Below are positions 1-9,401 of a stretch of DNA of 64,000 bases, piece after piece. The position numbers and the translations under genes are program-made. Position 1 is the stretch's first letter. Each line of letters opens with the position of its first letter. The stretch lies in NCBI GenBank assembly GCA_037954665.1, contig JBBMOL010000198.1, forward strand, positions 930,001-994,000. Direction: 5' to 3'. The notes below the pieces were generated by a model. It was given only the letters and a program-made list of their open reading frames with translations. It had not been told where the DNA came from and made no database searches. The DNA is from Laguncularia racemosa. Lineage: Eukaryota; Streptophyta; Magnoliopsida; Myrtales; Combretaceae.

Positions 1-1
1 A

Positions 2-736
2 TCTAGCCATTGTAGCCTCTCTATCCTCTTTTACATTCGCCCCAATCATAGTGACTTCCATCTCCTTGAAGTACTCATCGACACTTCGGCTTCCTTGCCT
101 CAGAGTTTTCAACTTGTTGTGCAATTCACGATAGTAATATGCAGGTACAAACCGCTTCTTCATCACTCTCTTCATCTCTTCCCAAGACTCAATAGGTGGC
201 TCGCCACTCCTTCTCCTATTCAACATTAGTTGATCCCACCACACTATAGCATAATCCGAAAATTCAATGGCAGCAAGTTTTACTTTCTTTCTCCTACTAT
301 AGTTGTGACAATCAAACACCATCACCACCTTTTTCTCCCACTCTAAGTTCGCCTCGGGATCATTCTTCCCTTGGAAAGGAGGAATCTTCATCTTTATGAT
401 ACTCAATTGATCATCCTCCCTATTCCTATTTCCTCTATCTTCCCAATCTCTAGTTCCTCTATTCCGACCACTATATCCTCTATAACTCCCGACAGACAGC
501 TCATCAAAGTCATCACCCGACATTTTATCTCCACCCCTCGGTACTCTCCCAGAACGACTCTCCCTCTTACGCCCTTGGAATATGTTTGTGGATTGCTCTA
601 GTCTTTGCTCCACCGTCTCATGAATTTGTTCCATTCCTTCTTGGAACATCCTCTTCATTTCTCCCCTCAACGCCTCAATTACTAACCTAGCATCAAACCT
701 TCCCCTCTCACCTTCAGGAGAATATTGTCTCGACAT
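2..736 (-). CDS. gag: Gag capsid-type protein of A1, N-terminal 245 residues, open
   Basis: Reading from the ATG at 736, the frame stays open to the window edge with no stop. Gag forms the virus-like particle that packages the element RNA in the cytoplasm. The start MSRQ is the one used by A0, A2, A3 and A4. After a basic Arg/Gly-rich stretch comes the retrotransposon-gag core, with an SDYAIVWWDQL motif and a later RQGSRSVDEYF motif, both typical of chromovirus Gag. The zinc knuckle and protease lie beyond base 1. Unlike the A0 gag, which has two stops, this copy is uninterrupted, so A1 may be young or come from an intact source. Confidence 0.88.
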   Translation of the reverse strand, partial: MSRQYSPEGERGRFDARLVIEALRGEMKRMFQEGMEQIHETVEQRLEQSTNIFQGRKRESRSGRVPRGGDKMSGDDFDELSVGSYRGYSGRNRGTRDWEDRGNRNREDDQLSIIKMKIPPFQGKNDPEANLEWEKKVVMVFDCHNYSRRKKVKLAAIEFSDYAIVWWDQLMLNRRRSGEPPIESWEEMKRVMKKRFVPAYYYRELHNKLKTLRQGSRSVDEYFKEMEVTMIGANVKEDREATMAR

Positions 737-1203
737 AGTTCCTGCAGAAATGATTAGTACAACACAAATATATATATGATCAAACCTCACGATACACTCC
801 CTTACGTGTTTCGCTCAAATGATGATATCACACAGTCACTCGTTTATTCTCACAAACAACGATGATATCACTCACCAATTTCCTCTTCTCAATTCTCTTG
901 GAACTAACCCGAACTACACCAATTTCCTTCCGTAGAATTCAAAACCAACTCTAGGGTTCGTAAAATTTTCCTCTATTTTGCTATCCGGATTTTTTTTTTG
1001 TCTCTTTTTTTGGCTTTTGATCACGTTTCTCTTTTCTTTTCTTTTCCCTTCTTTTTTTTTTTTTTACAATCGACTAGTAAATACTAGACTATCAAAAGAC
1101 AATTAATATTGCGGAATTGAACACGATAATTGATGTGAACGATTGGAGTTAGGGTTTTTGATATTACCTTCCTCAACCGAACTTGATGTTTTGACAAACC
1201 TAA
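737..1203 (-). other. Leader of A1 between PBS and gag
   Basis: Non-coding leader of about 470 bp containing poly-T/poly-A tracts near 985-1070. It corresponds to 49364-49838 in A0 and 4005-4485 in A2. No other feature is visible. Confidence 0.8.
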
Positions 1204-1215
1204 GCTCTGATACCA
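1204..1215 (-). other. Primer-binding site of A1 (initiator tRNA-Met)
   Basis: On the minus strand this reads TGGTATCAGAGC, complementary to the 3' end of plant initiator tRNA-Met. It begins three bases past the LTR end. Confidence 0.88.
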
Positions 1216-1218
1216 AAC

Positions 1219-2125
1219 TGATACGAACCACGCCAACCCGTGACGAAACCCAATACCAATACGTTCGGAAATTCGTTGCTTAAGACGCCCAAACACCTAA
1301 AGTGGAAAACCGTGACCCGTTGTCTATAAGCGAGACAAGAACCTTGGTATAAAAGTGAAAACGCCACAATCAGGATGGAAGACCGATTGATAAGTCGGGA
1401 TGAACGCTACGGAAATCAATCCGATAAGTTCGATTTAGTTCTTGAAGAACCAAGAGAGGTGCCTCTCAAAAGTGTTTAATGTTCAATGATGTCTAATCTA
1501 AGTTGTTCTAAACCTTAGGAGCTTTTATACTAAGGTTACAATTCATGTAAAAAACAAGTCCAAAATGACGTAGTTTAGTTAAGTGACATAAAAAACGCGA
1601 AACAGAACAAGCTGGCCGACAAGGGATACACGGCCTGTGTACACGCCCGTGTACTTTGGCCGTGTACTTGTCTGTTCAACTTCTGGCAACATACACGCCC
1701 ATGTACTTTGACCGTGTATCTTTCTGTGCAACTTTTGGCAACATACATGCCCGTGTACTTTAGTCGTGTATCTTTTTGTGGATTTGCTTGACTCCATACA
1801 CGGCCGTGCCTTTTAACCGTGTATCTAGCCGTGTATGATTCTAGGCAATCTTGAGAGTCCTACACGGCCGTGCCTTGAAAGTACACGCCCTCTTCAACCC
1901 GTGTCCGGTGTGACTTGTATAAGAGCAAGGGTCTTCCCATGGTTGTTCCAATCCGTTCCAACTTCATGATTGACCTAATCCTTCTCGGCTTCATGGACAT
2001 CCTTTATCAACCCGTTAAGTGCTTCCTTGAGTCGTTTTGCTCGATTTCTTATGATCGGTCCAGGCGGCACTTCAAGAGGATCCACATTTCTTCTTCCGGC
2101 TTAGCTCTCATCTCGGATCTCATCA
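1219..2125 (-). mobile_element. 5' LTR of A1 (907 bp, short subtype)
   Basis: It starts TG and ends CA. From about 1630 to 1900 it carries several imperfect TACACG...CGTGTA palindromes, the hallmark of family A LTRs. The high-coordinate end holds a copy of the polyprotein C-terminal coding segment that other copies encode from their 3' LTR. The outermost U3 bases differ somewhat from A0 (ATCTCGGATC instead of ATCATGGCTC). Confidence 0.85.
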
Positions 2126-2317
2126 ATAAGAGGGATTGAACTAAGGATGAACCCTAATTCTCTCATGAAAATGATGTGTCTGTTATGAAAATTGTACCTG
2201 TAAGATTATTACTCAAATATTTATTAGATAAAAGAAATAAAGTGAAATATGAGCGATTTGGATCATTATCCAAATCGAGTTCTGAGAGCATCTATGGTGC
2301 CGAAAAATTTCCCATCA
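2126..2317 (-). mobile_element. 3' LTR fragment of nested element D'
   Basis: This is the U3 end of a family D LTR, closely matching 13850-14038 in the same orientation. The LTR terminus (minus strand TGATGGGAAA) is at 2317. The rest of this LTR lies left of the A1 insertion, outside the window. Like the D' 5' LTR, it lacks the segment that carries the TATA palindrome in the solo D LTR at 9402-10587. Confidence 0.8.
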
Positions 2318-2589
2318 TCTCCTTGGGCTTCTAAAAGATTTGCCCTCAAACCTAGAGGGTCATTTCTGGAACTGAACTCGGACATCTCTATTGTCCTATT
2401 CTCCCGGTTACCAGATGTAGTGGAAGTAGTTCTATTCTGCTCCTGAAACCGGTGCACCTCAAATGGAGTCATAGGTGATAGTACTATACGAAACCCTCCC
2501 ATACTAAACATATAGGTGTTCTTGAGTCCATCATGTAACACCTTTCGATCAAACATCCAGGGCCTACCCAACAACAAATGGAATGCATG
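2318..2589 (-). pseudogene. Family D protease C-terminal segment and tail (part of D')
   Basis: The minus-strand frame 2577-2266 encodes LLGRPWMFDRKVLHDG, the conserved segment that follows the retropepsin active site in these families. A short linker and a DPLGLRANLLEAQGDD stretch follow, running into the LTR. No RT follows: the purine tract and LTR come directly. The protease front half is at 10588-11086, and the two pieces continue across the F1 insertion (2590-9386), a 15-bp remnant (9387-9401) and the D solo LTR (9402-10587). Confidence 0.8.
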
Positions 2590-3009
2590 TGATCATTGCC
2601 AATCGTAGTTTTAATAAATTGAATTCTTGCTCTTAATCCTACTACTAAGCAATAGGCAAGTGCGCCTATCGTAGCGTAATATAGCAAGTAAGCACAAGGT
2701 CGTCCCTTAGAGATACACCAACTACTAGTACTAACTCCATTCCTATTATCTAACCGCCGCTTAATAATGTTGGTTGAAACTTGATTACTCTAATCTCAAA
2801 ACTAATAACTCACTAACAACAATGGTTCTGAAGATTTATCAATTAACAAAAGCAACCTAGATCTTATTCTACTCCTTCTCTATCATATAATTCATTATAT
2901 TTCTGAAGATTTTCGTAATTGACTTCTTATACTATTGAATTCTCTAGTCAAGTTAACTACTTTCTCAAGTATATTAACCTATCTAATCCTATGTTTATCA
3001 AATAGGATT

Positions 3010-3989
3010 TGATGAGATCCATGATGGGAGCCAAGCCAAAAGATGGAATGTGGATCCTCTTGAAGTGCCACCTGGACCAATCATAAGAAATCGAGCGAAA
3101 CGATTCAAGGAAGCACTTAACAGGTTGATAAAAGATGTTTATGAAGCTGGAAAGGATTGGAGCAATCATGAAGTTGGAAAGGATTGGAACAACCATGGGA
3201 ATGCCCTTTCTCTTGTACAAGTCATAAAGGATACGGGTTGACGAGGGCGTGTCTTTACAAGGCACGACCGTGTAGGAGTCTGAAGGTTACACAGAATCAT
3301 ACACGGTCATATACACGACTCAAAGGCACGGTCATGTATGGTGCCAAGAATTTCCACAGAAAGATACACGACTAGAAGTACACGGTCGTGTACGATGTCA
3401 AGAATTTCCACAGAAAGATACACGACTAGAAGTACATGGTCGTGTATGGTGTTAAGAATTTCCACAGAAAAATACACGACTAGAAGTACACGATCGTGTA
3501 CATCTCCAACGCCGGCTCCAAGGTCGCTGGCCTTCATTCCCACGCTGCTGGCCTTTAAGTCATTGTTTTGTTATTTTTACGCAACTTAATGATGTTATAT
3601 CGTTTTGGGGTTTTATTGTTACGAATTGTAAACCCTACTACAAAACTCCTAGGGTTTAGAACAGCTAGAAAATAGAATATACAACATACAAGTTTGAAAA
3701 CACTTTTGAGAGAATTCCTCTCTTGGTTCTTTAAAAAACTAATCTAGAACTTATCGGAGTTTTATTCCATGGCGTTCATCCCAACTTATCAATCGGTCTT
3801 TCATCCCGATTGTGGCATCTACATAATATACCAAGGTTCTTGCCTCACTTATAGGCAACGGGTCGCGGTTTCCACTTGAGTGTGTTTGGCATCATGGGTA
3901 GTGAATTCCGAACGTATTGGTATTGGGTTTCATCACACGTTGGCATGGTTCGTATCAGTTTGGTATCAGAGCAAACCGATTTCGTATCA
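3010..3989 (+). mobile_element. 5' LTR of A2 (980 bp, extended subtype)
   Basis: It starts TGATGAGATCC and ends CGTATCA at 3989, exactly as long as the A0 5' LTR (49854-50833). About three units of a roughly 54-bp repeat containing ACACGACTAG and ACACGGTCGTGTA palindromes lie at 3341-3510. Its last 32 bp contain a full TGGTATCAGAGC (3961-3972), so a PBS copy lies inside the LTR. An open reading stretch (3050-3241) repeats the polyprotein C-terminus. Confidence 0.85.
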
Positions 3990-3992
3990 GTT

Positions 3993-4004
3993 TGGTGTCA
4001 GAGC
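3993..4004 (+). other. PBS of A2 with one mismatch
   Basis: TGGTGTCAGAGC differs by one base from the tRNA-Met match TGGTATCAGAGC. An unmutated copy lies 32 bp upstream inside the LTR. Confidence 0.75.
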
Positions 4005-4485
4005 CTAGGTTTGTTAAACCATCAATTTGGTTTGAGGAAGGTAACATCAAAACCCTAACTCCAATCGTTCATATCAATTGTTTGTATTCAATTTTATAGT
4101 GTTAATTGTCTATTGAAAGTGTAGTACCTACTATTCAATTTTGTTACAAAAAAGAAGAAGGAAGAATCATGACAAAAAAAGAAAAGGAACGTGATCAAGA
4201 GCAACAAACAAAGGCGACAAAAAAAAAAATCTGAAAGAAAAAGAGGAAAATTTCGAGCCCTAGAGTTGTATTCTCTAGTTGAATTCTACGGAAGGGAATT
4301 GGTGTAGTTTAGGTTAGTTCCAAGAGAATTGAGAAGAGGAATTGGTGAGTTGATATCATCATTTCTTGTGAGAATACACGAGTAACTGTGTGATATCATC
4401 CTTTGAGCGAAATACGTAAGGGAGTGTATCGTAAGGCTTAATTATATATATTTGTGTTAGTACTAATCTTTTTTCTACAGGAACT
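4005..4485 (+). other. Leader of A2
   Basis: Non-coding leader homologous to the leaders of A0, A1, A3 and A4, with A-rich tracts near 4150-4240. The gag ATG follows at 4486. Confidence 0.75.
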
Positions 4486-5153
4486 ATGTCGAGGCAACAT
4501 TCTCCTGAAAGTGAGAGGGGAAGGTTTGATGCTAGGTTAGGGATTGAGGCGTTGAGGGGTGAGATGAAGAGGATGTTTCAGGAGGGCATGGAACAAATTC
4601 ATGACACGGTGGAACAAAACTAGAACAATCTAAAAATGTCTTCCAAGGGCGTAAGAGGGAGAGTTGTTCTAAGAGAGTACAAAAGGGTGGAGATGAAATG
4701 TCGGATGATGAATTTGATGAACCTTCTGTCGGGAGTTATAGAGGATATAGTGGTAGGAATAGAGGAACTAGGGATTGGGAAGATAGAGGAGATAGGAAAG
4801 GAGAGAATATCTTTCATACTAGATGTTATCTAGGTGATCATATTTGCAGTTTGATCATTGATGGAGGAAGTTGCACTAATGTCGTGAGTAATTTTATTGT
4901 TGAGAGGCTGGGACTCAAGACTACTAAACACCCTAGTCCATATAAATTGCAGTGGTTAAATGATAGTGGCGAGACTAAGGTGAGTAAGCAAGCCTTGATT
5001 GCTTTTCGCATTGGTAGATATGAGGATGAGGTGTTATACGATGTAGTGCCAATGCAAGCATGTCATGTGTTGTTGGGGAGGCCATGGCAATTTGATAGGA
5101 AGGTTGTTCATGATGGCTTTTCTAACAAGTATACGCTTGTTCACCAAGGGTAA
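4486..5153 (+). pseudogene. Gag-protease fusion of A2
   Basis: Gag begins at the family ATG (4486), hits a frame disruption and stop near 4620, and reopens at 4698. In that frame the Gag stretch ending DWEDRGDRKG joins directly to the protease start ENIFHTRCYLGD. The capsid core and CCHC zinc knuckle, about 0.9 kb in A0, are missing. The retropepsin motif IIDGGSCTNV and the later LLGRPW segment are intact. The frame stops at 5153, where an AAA codon seen in other copies reads TAA. The same gag-protease junction is seen in A4, so this deletion was copied rather than arising here. Confidence 0.85.
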
Positions 5154-5186
5154 AGCTTTAATCTTAAACCTTTAACACCTAAACAG

Positions 5187-7031
5187 GTGTATGAGGATCA
5201 GTTGCAGCTACAACAGTCTTTTGCAAAATATAAGGTCAGTGAAAAACAAAGGGAGAGTGAGGGAGCAAAAGACAACGAGAAAGAAAAGGAACACAAAAGT
5301 CGATATCAAAAGGAAAAAGAGAGGAAGGCTAGAAAGAGTGTGAGAGACCAAGTTAAAGGGGGATCAACTTTGGTGGTGAGTGAAAAGGAAAGTATAGCCT
5401 TGCAAAAGGAGAGTTGTGTGGCAAGAGTGAGTGTAGTGAGGAGAGAGTTAGTGATGAAGCAACCTATGTTGTTGCTGGTTTTTAAGGAAACTTGTTTGAA
5501 TACTAACGAACTATTTAACTCTTTGCCCAGTATGGTTGTGTCTATTGTGCAGGACTTTGAAGATGTCTTCCCTGAGGAGATTCCAAAGGGATTACCACCT
5601 ATTCATGGTATTGAGCACCGGATTGACCTTGTACCCGGAGCATCGATTCCAAACAAACCAGCTTATAGGAGCAATCCAGAGGAGACAAAGGAACTTCAAA
5701 GGCAGGTCAATGAATTAATGGAGAAGGGGTACGTGAGAGAAAGCATGAGTCCATGTGCAGTGCCTATGATTTTGGTGCTTAAGAAGGATGGGTCATGGAG
5801 AATGTGTGTTGACTGCCGCGCCATCAACAACATCACGGTAAAGTATCGTCATCCCATTCCTCGCTTAGATGACATATTAGATGAGTTATATGGGTCTAGT
5901 GTCATTCCTCATGAGCCTTGGGTAGATATTTCCATGGATTTTGTGTTAGGATTACCCAGGTCCAGACAAGGTCGAGATTATATTTTTGTAGTCGTGGATA
6001 GATTCTCTAAAATGGCACATTTCATTCCTTGTCACAAAACAGATGATGCTTGCAATATTGCTAATTTGTTCTTTAGGGAAGTTGTGAGATTACATGGTAT
6101 GCCTAGAACAATCATATCAGATAGAGATACTAAGTTCTTGAGCTACTTTTGGAAGACATTGTGGGCTAAGCTAGGAACTAAGTTATTGTTTTCTACTACT
6201 TGTCATCCACAGACTGATGGTCAAATTGAGGTAGTAAATCGAACTTTATCTACTTTGTTGAGGGCTATCATTAAAAAGAACATTAAAAGTTGGGAGGATT
6301 GTTTGCCGCATGTTGAATTTGCCTATAATCGCACAATGCATTTTGCTACTAAGTTTACTCCTTTTGAAATTGTGTATGGTTTTAATCTACTAACTCCTTT
6401 GGATTTATCACCTCTGCCTATTTCTGAGTATGTTAATCTAGATGGCAAGAAGAAAGCAGAATTTGTTAAACAGATCCATGAGAAGGCAAGGCTAAACATT
6501 GAGCGAAGAACAGAGCAGTATGCGAAACAAGCCAACAAGGGTCGTCGACAAGCTGTCTTTGAACCTGGAGACTGGGTTTGGGTTCACATGTGCAAAGAGC
6601 GGTTTCCTGTGCAACATCGATCTAAACTACTTCCTAGAGGCGATGGACCATTTCAAATTCTTGAGTGCATCAATGATAATGCATACAAGATAAATTTACC
6701 TGGTGAGTATCAAGTAAGTGCTACATTTAATGTTACTGATTTGAGTCCTTTTGATGTAGGCGAAGACTTGAAGACAAATCCTTTTCAAGAGGAGGAGAAT
6801 GATGAGATCCATGATGGGAGCCAAGCTAGAAGATGGAATGTGGATCCTCTTTAAGTGCCACTTGGTCCAATCACAAGAAATCGAGCGAAACGATTTAAGG
6901 AAGCACTTAATGGGTTGATAAAGGATGTCCACGAAGCCGGAAAGGATTGGAGCAATCATGAAGTTGGAAAGGATTGGAACAACCATGGGAATGCCCTTGC
7001 TCTTGTACAAGTCATAAAGGATACGGGTTGA
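5187..7031 (+). pseudogene. Truncated RT fused to integrase core, A2
   Basis: This is in the same frame as the protease. A lysine/glutamate-rich linker (5190-5400) is followed by the RT N-terminus (YVRESMSPCAVP, then MCVDCRAINN). After LDELYGSSV the frame jumps in phase to the integrase core at IPHEPWVDISMDF. The RT catalytic centre, RNase H and the HHCC finger are deleted. The integrase core keeps the acidic positions in SMDF, ISDRDTKF and WEDCLPHVEF, followed by the GDWVWVH C-terminal segment. A TAA at 6852-6854 interrupts the tail, which otherwise runs into the 3' LTR to a TGA at 7029-7031. No polymerase activity is possible; DNA binding is conceivable. Confidence 0.85.
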
Positions 7032-7290
7032 CGAGGGCGTGTCTTTACAAGGCACGACCGTGTAGGAGTCTGAAGGTTACACAGAATCATACACGGTCAT
7101 ATACACGGCTCAAAGGCACGGCCGTATATGGTGTCAAGAATTTCCATAGAAAGATACACGACTAGAAGTACACAGTCGTGTATGGTGTCAAGAATTTCCA
7201 CAGAAAGATACACGACTAGAAGTACACGGTCATGTATGGTGTCAAGAATTTCCACAGAAAGATACACGACTAGAAGTACACGATCGTGTA
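6800..7290 (+). mobile_element. Truncated 3' LTR of A2
   Basis: The first 491 bp of the LTR follow the purine tract AAGAGGAGGAGAA. It includes three ~54-bp repeat units (about 7127-7290) and ends inside the array at ACACGATCGTGTACATC, where inverted gag sequence begins. Confidence 0.85.
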
Positions 7291-7598
7291 CATCCTCTAT
7301 CTTCCCAATCCTTAGTTCCTCTATTCCTACCACTATAACCTCTATAACTGTCAACAAAAAGTTCATCAAATTCATCATCCGACATTTCATCTCCACCCTT
7401 TTGTACTCTCCTAGAACAACTCTCCCTCTTACGCCCTTGGAAGACGTTTTTAGATTGTTCTAGTCTTTGCTCTACCGTCTCATGAATTTGTTCCATTCCC
7501 TCCTCAAACATTCTCTTCATCTCACCCCTCAATGCCTCAATCACTAACCTAGCATCAAACCTTCCCCTCTCACTTTCAGGAGAATGTTGCCTCGACAT
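7291..7598 (-). pseudogene. gag: Gag N-terminal fragment of A3
   Basis: The ATG at 7598 starts the family Gag (MSRQHSPESERGRF). The frame is open through GTKDWEDRG and then crosses at 7291 into antisense LTR sequence that is not Gag. Only about 102 of several hundred Gag residues remain. Confidence 0.82.
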
Positions 7599-8069
7599 AG
7601 TTCCTGCAGAAAAAAGGTTAGCACAAACACAAATATATATATGATTAAGCCTCACGATACACTCCCTTATGTGTTTTGCTCAAATGATGATATCACACAG
7701 TCACTCGTGTATTCCCACAAGCAATAATGATATCAATTCGCCAATTCCTCTTCTCAATTCTCTCGAAACTAACCCAAACTACACCAATTCCCTTCCGTAG
7801 AATTCAAAACAACTCTAGGGCTCAAAATTTTCCTTTTTTTTTCTTTCCGATTTTTTTTGTTGCCTTTGTTTGTTGCTCTTGATCACGTTCCATTTTTTTT
7901 TGTCATGATTCTTCCTTTTTTTTTTTTTTAACAAAATTGAATAGAAGGTACTACACTTTCAATAGACAATTAACACTATGAAATTGAATATGAACAATTG
8001 ATATGAACGATTGGAGTTAGGGTTTTGATGTTACCTTCCTCAAACCGAACTGATGTTTAACAAACCTAG
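7599..8069 (-). other. Leader of A3
   Basis: Non-coding leader homologous to 49364-49838, with T-rich tracts at 7830-7935. Confidence 0.75.
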
Positions 8070-8081
8070 GCTCTGATACCA
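8070..8081 (-). other. PBS of A3
   Basis: Minus strand TGGTATCAGAGC, three bases past the LTR end at 8085. Confidence 0.8.
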
Positions 8082-8084
8082 AAC

Positions 8085-9010
8085 TGATACGAAATCGGTT
8101 TGCTCGGATTCCTAACTGGTACGAACCACGCCAACGTGTGGCGAAACCCAATATCAATACGTTCGGAATTCACTACCTAAGATGCCAAACACACTTAAGT
8201 GGAAACCGCAACCCGTTGTCTATAAGCGAGACAAGAACCTTGGTATAATATGAAGACGCCACAATCGGGATGAAATACCGATTGATAAGTCAGGATGAAC
8301 GCCACGGAATAAAAAATCCGATAAGTTCTAGATTAGTTCTTTAAAGAACCAAGAGAGGAATTCTCTCAAAGTGTTTTCAAACTTGTATGTTGTATATTCT
8401 ATTTTCTATGTTGTATCTAAACCCTAGGAGCTTTATATTAGGGTTTACAATTCATAACAATGATGCTCCAAAACGACATAGCTTCAATAAGTTGCGTAAA
8501 ATAACAAAACAATAACTTAAAGGCCGGCAGCATGGGAATGAAGGTTGGCGGCCTTGAGTCGGCGTTGGAGATGTACATGACTGTGTACTTCTAGTCGTGT
8601 ATCTTTTTGTGGAAATTCTTGACAACATACACGACCGTATACTTCTAGTCGTGTATCTTTCTGTAGAAATTCTTGACACCATACATGGCCGTGCCTTTGA
8701 ACCGTATATACGACCGTGTATGATTCTGTGTAACCTTTAGACTCCTACACGACCGTGGCTTGTAAAGACATGCCCTCTTCAACCTGTATCCGTTATGACT
8801 TGTATAAGAGCAAGGGCATTCCCATGGTTATTCCAATCCTTTCCAACTTCATGATTGCTCCAATCCTTTCCGACTTCATGGACATCCTTAATCAACCCGT
8901 TAAGTGCTTCCTTTAATCGTTTCGCTCGAGTTCTTGTGATCGGTCCAGGTGGCACTTCAAGAGGATCTACATTCCATCTTCTGGCTTAGCTCCCATCATG
9001 GCTCTCATCA
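8085..9010 (-). mobile_element. 5' LTR of A3 (926 bp, extended subtype)
   Basis: It runs TG to CA. The low-coordinate end contains the extension seen in A0 with a decayed internal PBS. Two ~54-bp palindromic repeat units lie at about 8570-8690, compared with three in A2 and one or three in A0. It abuts family F LTR sequence at 9011. Confidence 0.82.
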
Positions 9011-9401
9011 TACATTGTTCGTTTATTTGAAACGTCATCGAACAGAAGCAAAACTTAGATACACAAGAAAAGTACATGGGCGTGTACTTTGCTCGTGTAC
9101 TTTCCATAAATCCGCTTCAGTATACACCAATAAAACAGCAAAGTGTGTGGGCGTGTATCTTGCTTGTGTACTTTCCAGAATTTTTCTCTTCACATGTAAT
9201 GTATCCAATTCCTTCCAAACTTGCTATGACTCTTCAAAACTCCTTCCCTTAGCTCTAAAATACTCTAGAAGATCCTGAAATTAACATTCATTCCATTAAG
9301 CACCCTTTTATTCAACAAATCATCTAAAAATTCAACAATAAAGCACAATTTCATTACTCTAGATAAGGGTATTTTGCGACTTATCAACATGCATAGGAAT
9401 T

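Larger units (their letters stand above)
1..2125 (-). mobile_element. Family A Ty3/Gypsy element A1 (5' part, cut by window start)
   Basis: This is the 5' end of a minus-strand Gypsy element. In element order it has an LTR (1219-2125), a PBS complementary to initiator tRNA-Met (1204-1215), an untranslated leader (737-1203) and the first 245 gag codons (2-736). The same order and sequence recur in A0 (48600-50833). The LTR belongs to the short subtype: it ends directly at the CGTATCA next to the PBS, without the 32-bp extension of A0, A2 and A3. On the right it interrupts a family D LTR after 2125, so the probable TSD ataag (2126-2130) cannot be matched inside the window. Confidence 0.9.
3010..7290 (+). 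mobile_element. Family A deletion derivative A2
   Basis: Plus-strand element with a complete 5' LTR (3010-3989), PBS (3993-4004), leader, a gag-protease fusion, an RT-integrase fusion, a purine tract (about 6785-6799) and a 3' LTR cut at 7290. Two internal deletions remove most of gag and the RT-RNase H-integrase N-terminal region. Both junctions are shared with A4. At 7290 the LTR is abruptly joined to inverted family A gag (A3). Confidence 0.85.
7291..9010 (-). mobile_element. Family A fragment A3, inverted against A2
   Basis: On the minus strand this holds an extended-type LTR (8085-9010), PBS (8070-8081), leader (7599-8069) and the first 308 bp of gag. Gag ends where it meets the A2 LTR at 7290/7291. 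The two elements therefore face each other, and the LTR halves 6800-7290 and about 8520-9010 form an inverted repeat. Rearrangement between two family A copies or an aberrant integration are both possible. Confidence 0.82.
2590..9386 (-). mobile_element. F1: Athila-like LTR inserted in D', interrupted by A2/A3
   Basis: The flanks 2590-3009 and 9011-9386 match the two ends of the F2 LTR (56603-58038). The element starts TG at 2590 and ends CTTATCA at 9386. Flanking pentamers are gcatg (2585-2589) and acatg (9387-9391), a TSD with one mismatch. Only LTR sequence is present, so it looks like a solo LTR. Compared with F2, about 650 bp from the middle is missing where the A2/A3 block (3010-9010) now sits. 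Confidence 0.75.

Noticed and set aside
3338..3589. Open frames rich in TRSTRSC and RISTERYTT repeats, also at 7128, 8452, 44229 and 50206
   Set aside because: They are translations of the palindromic LTR tandem repeats on either strand, not proteins.
3961..4004. tRNA-Met-like matches as possible tRNA genes (also 1204, 13331, 20908, 37676, 49839)
   Set aside because: Only the 12-base 3'-end complement is present; no cloverleaf. These are primer-binding sites.
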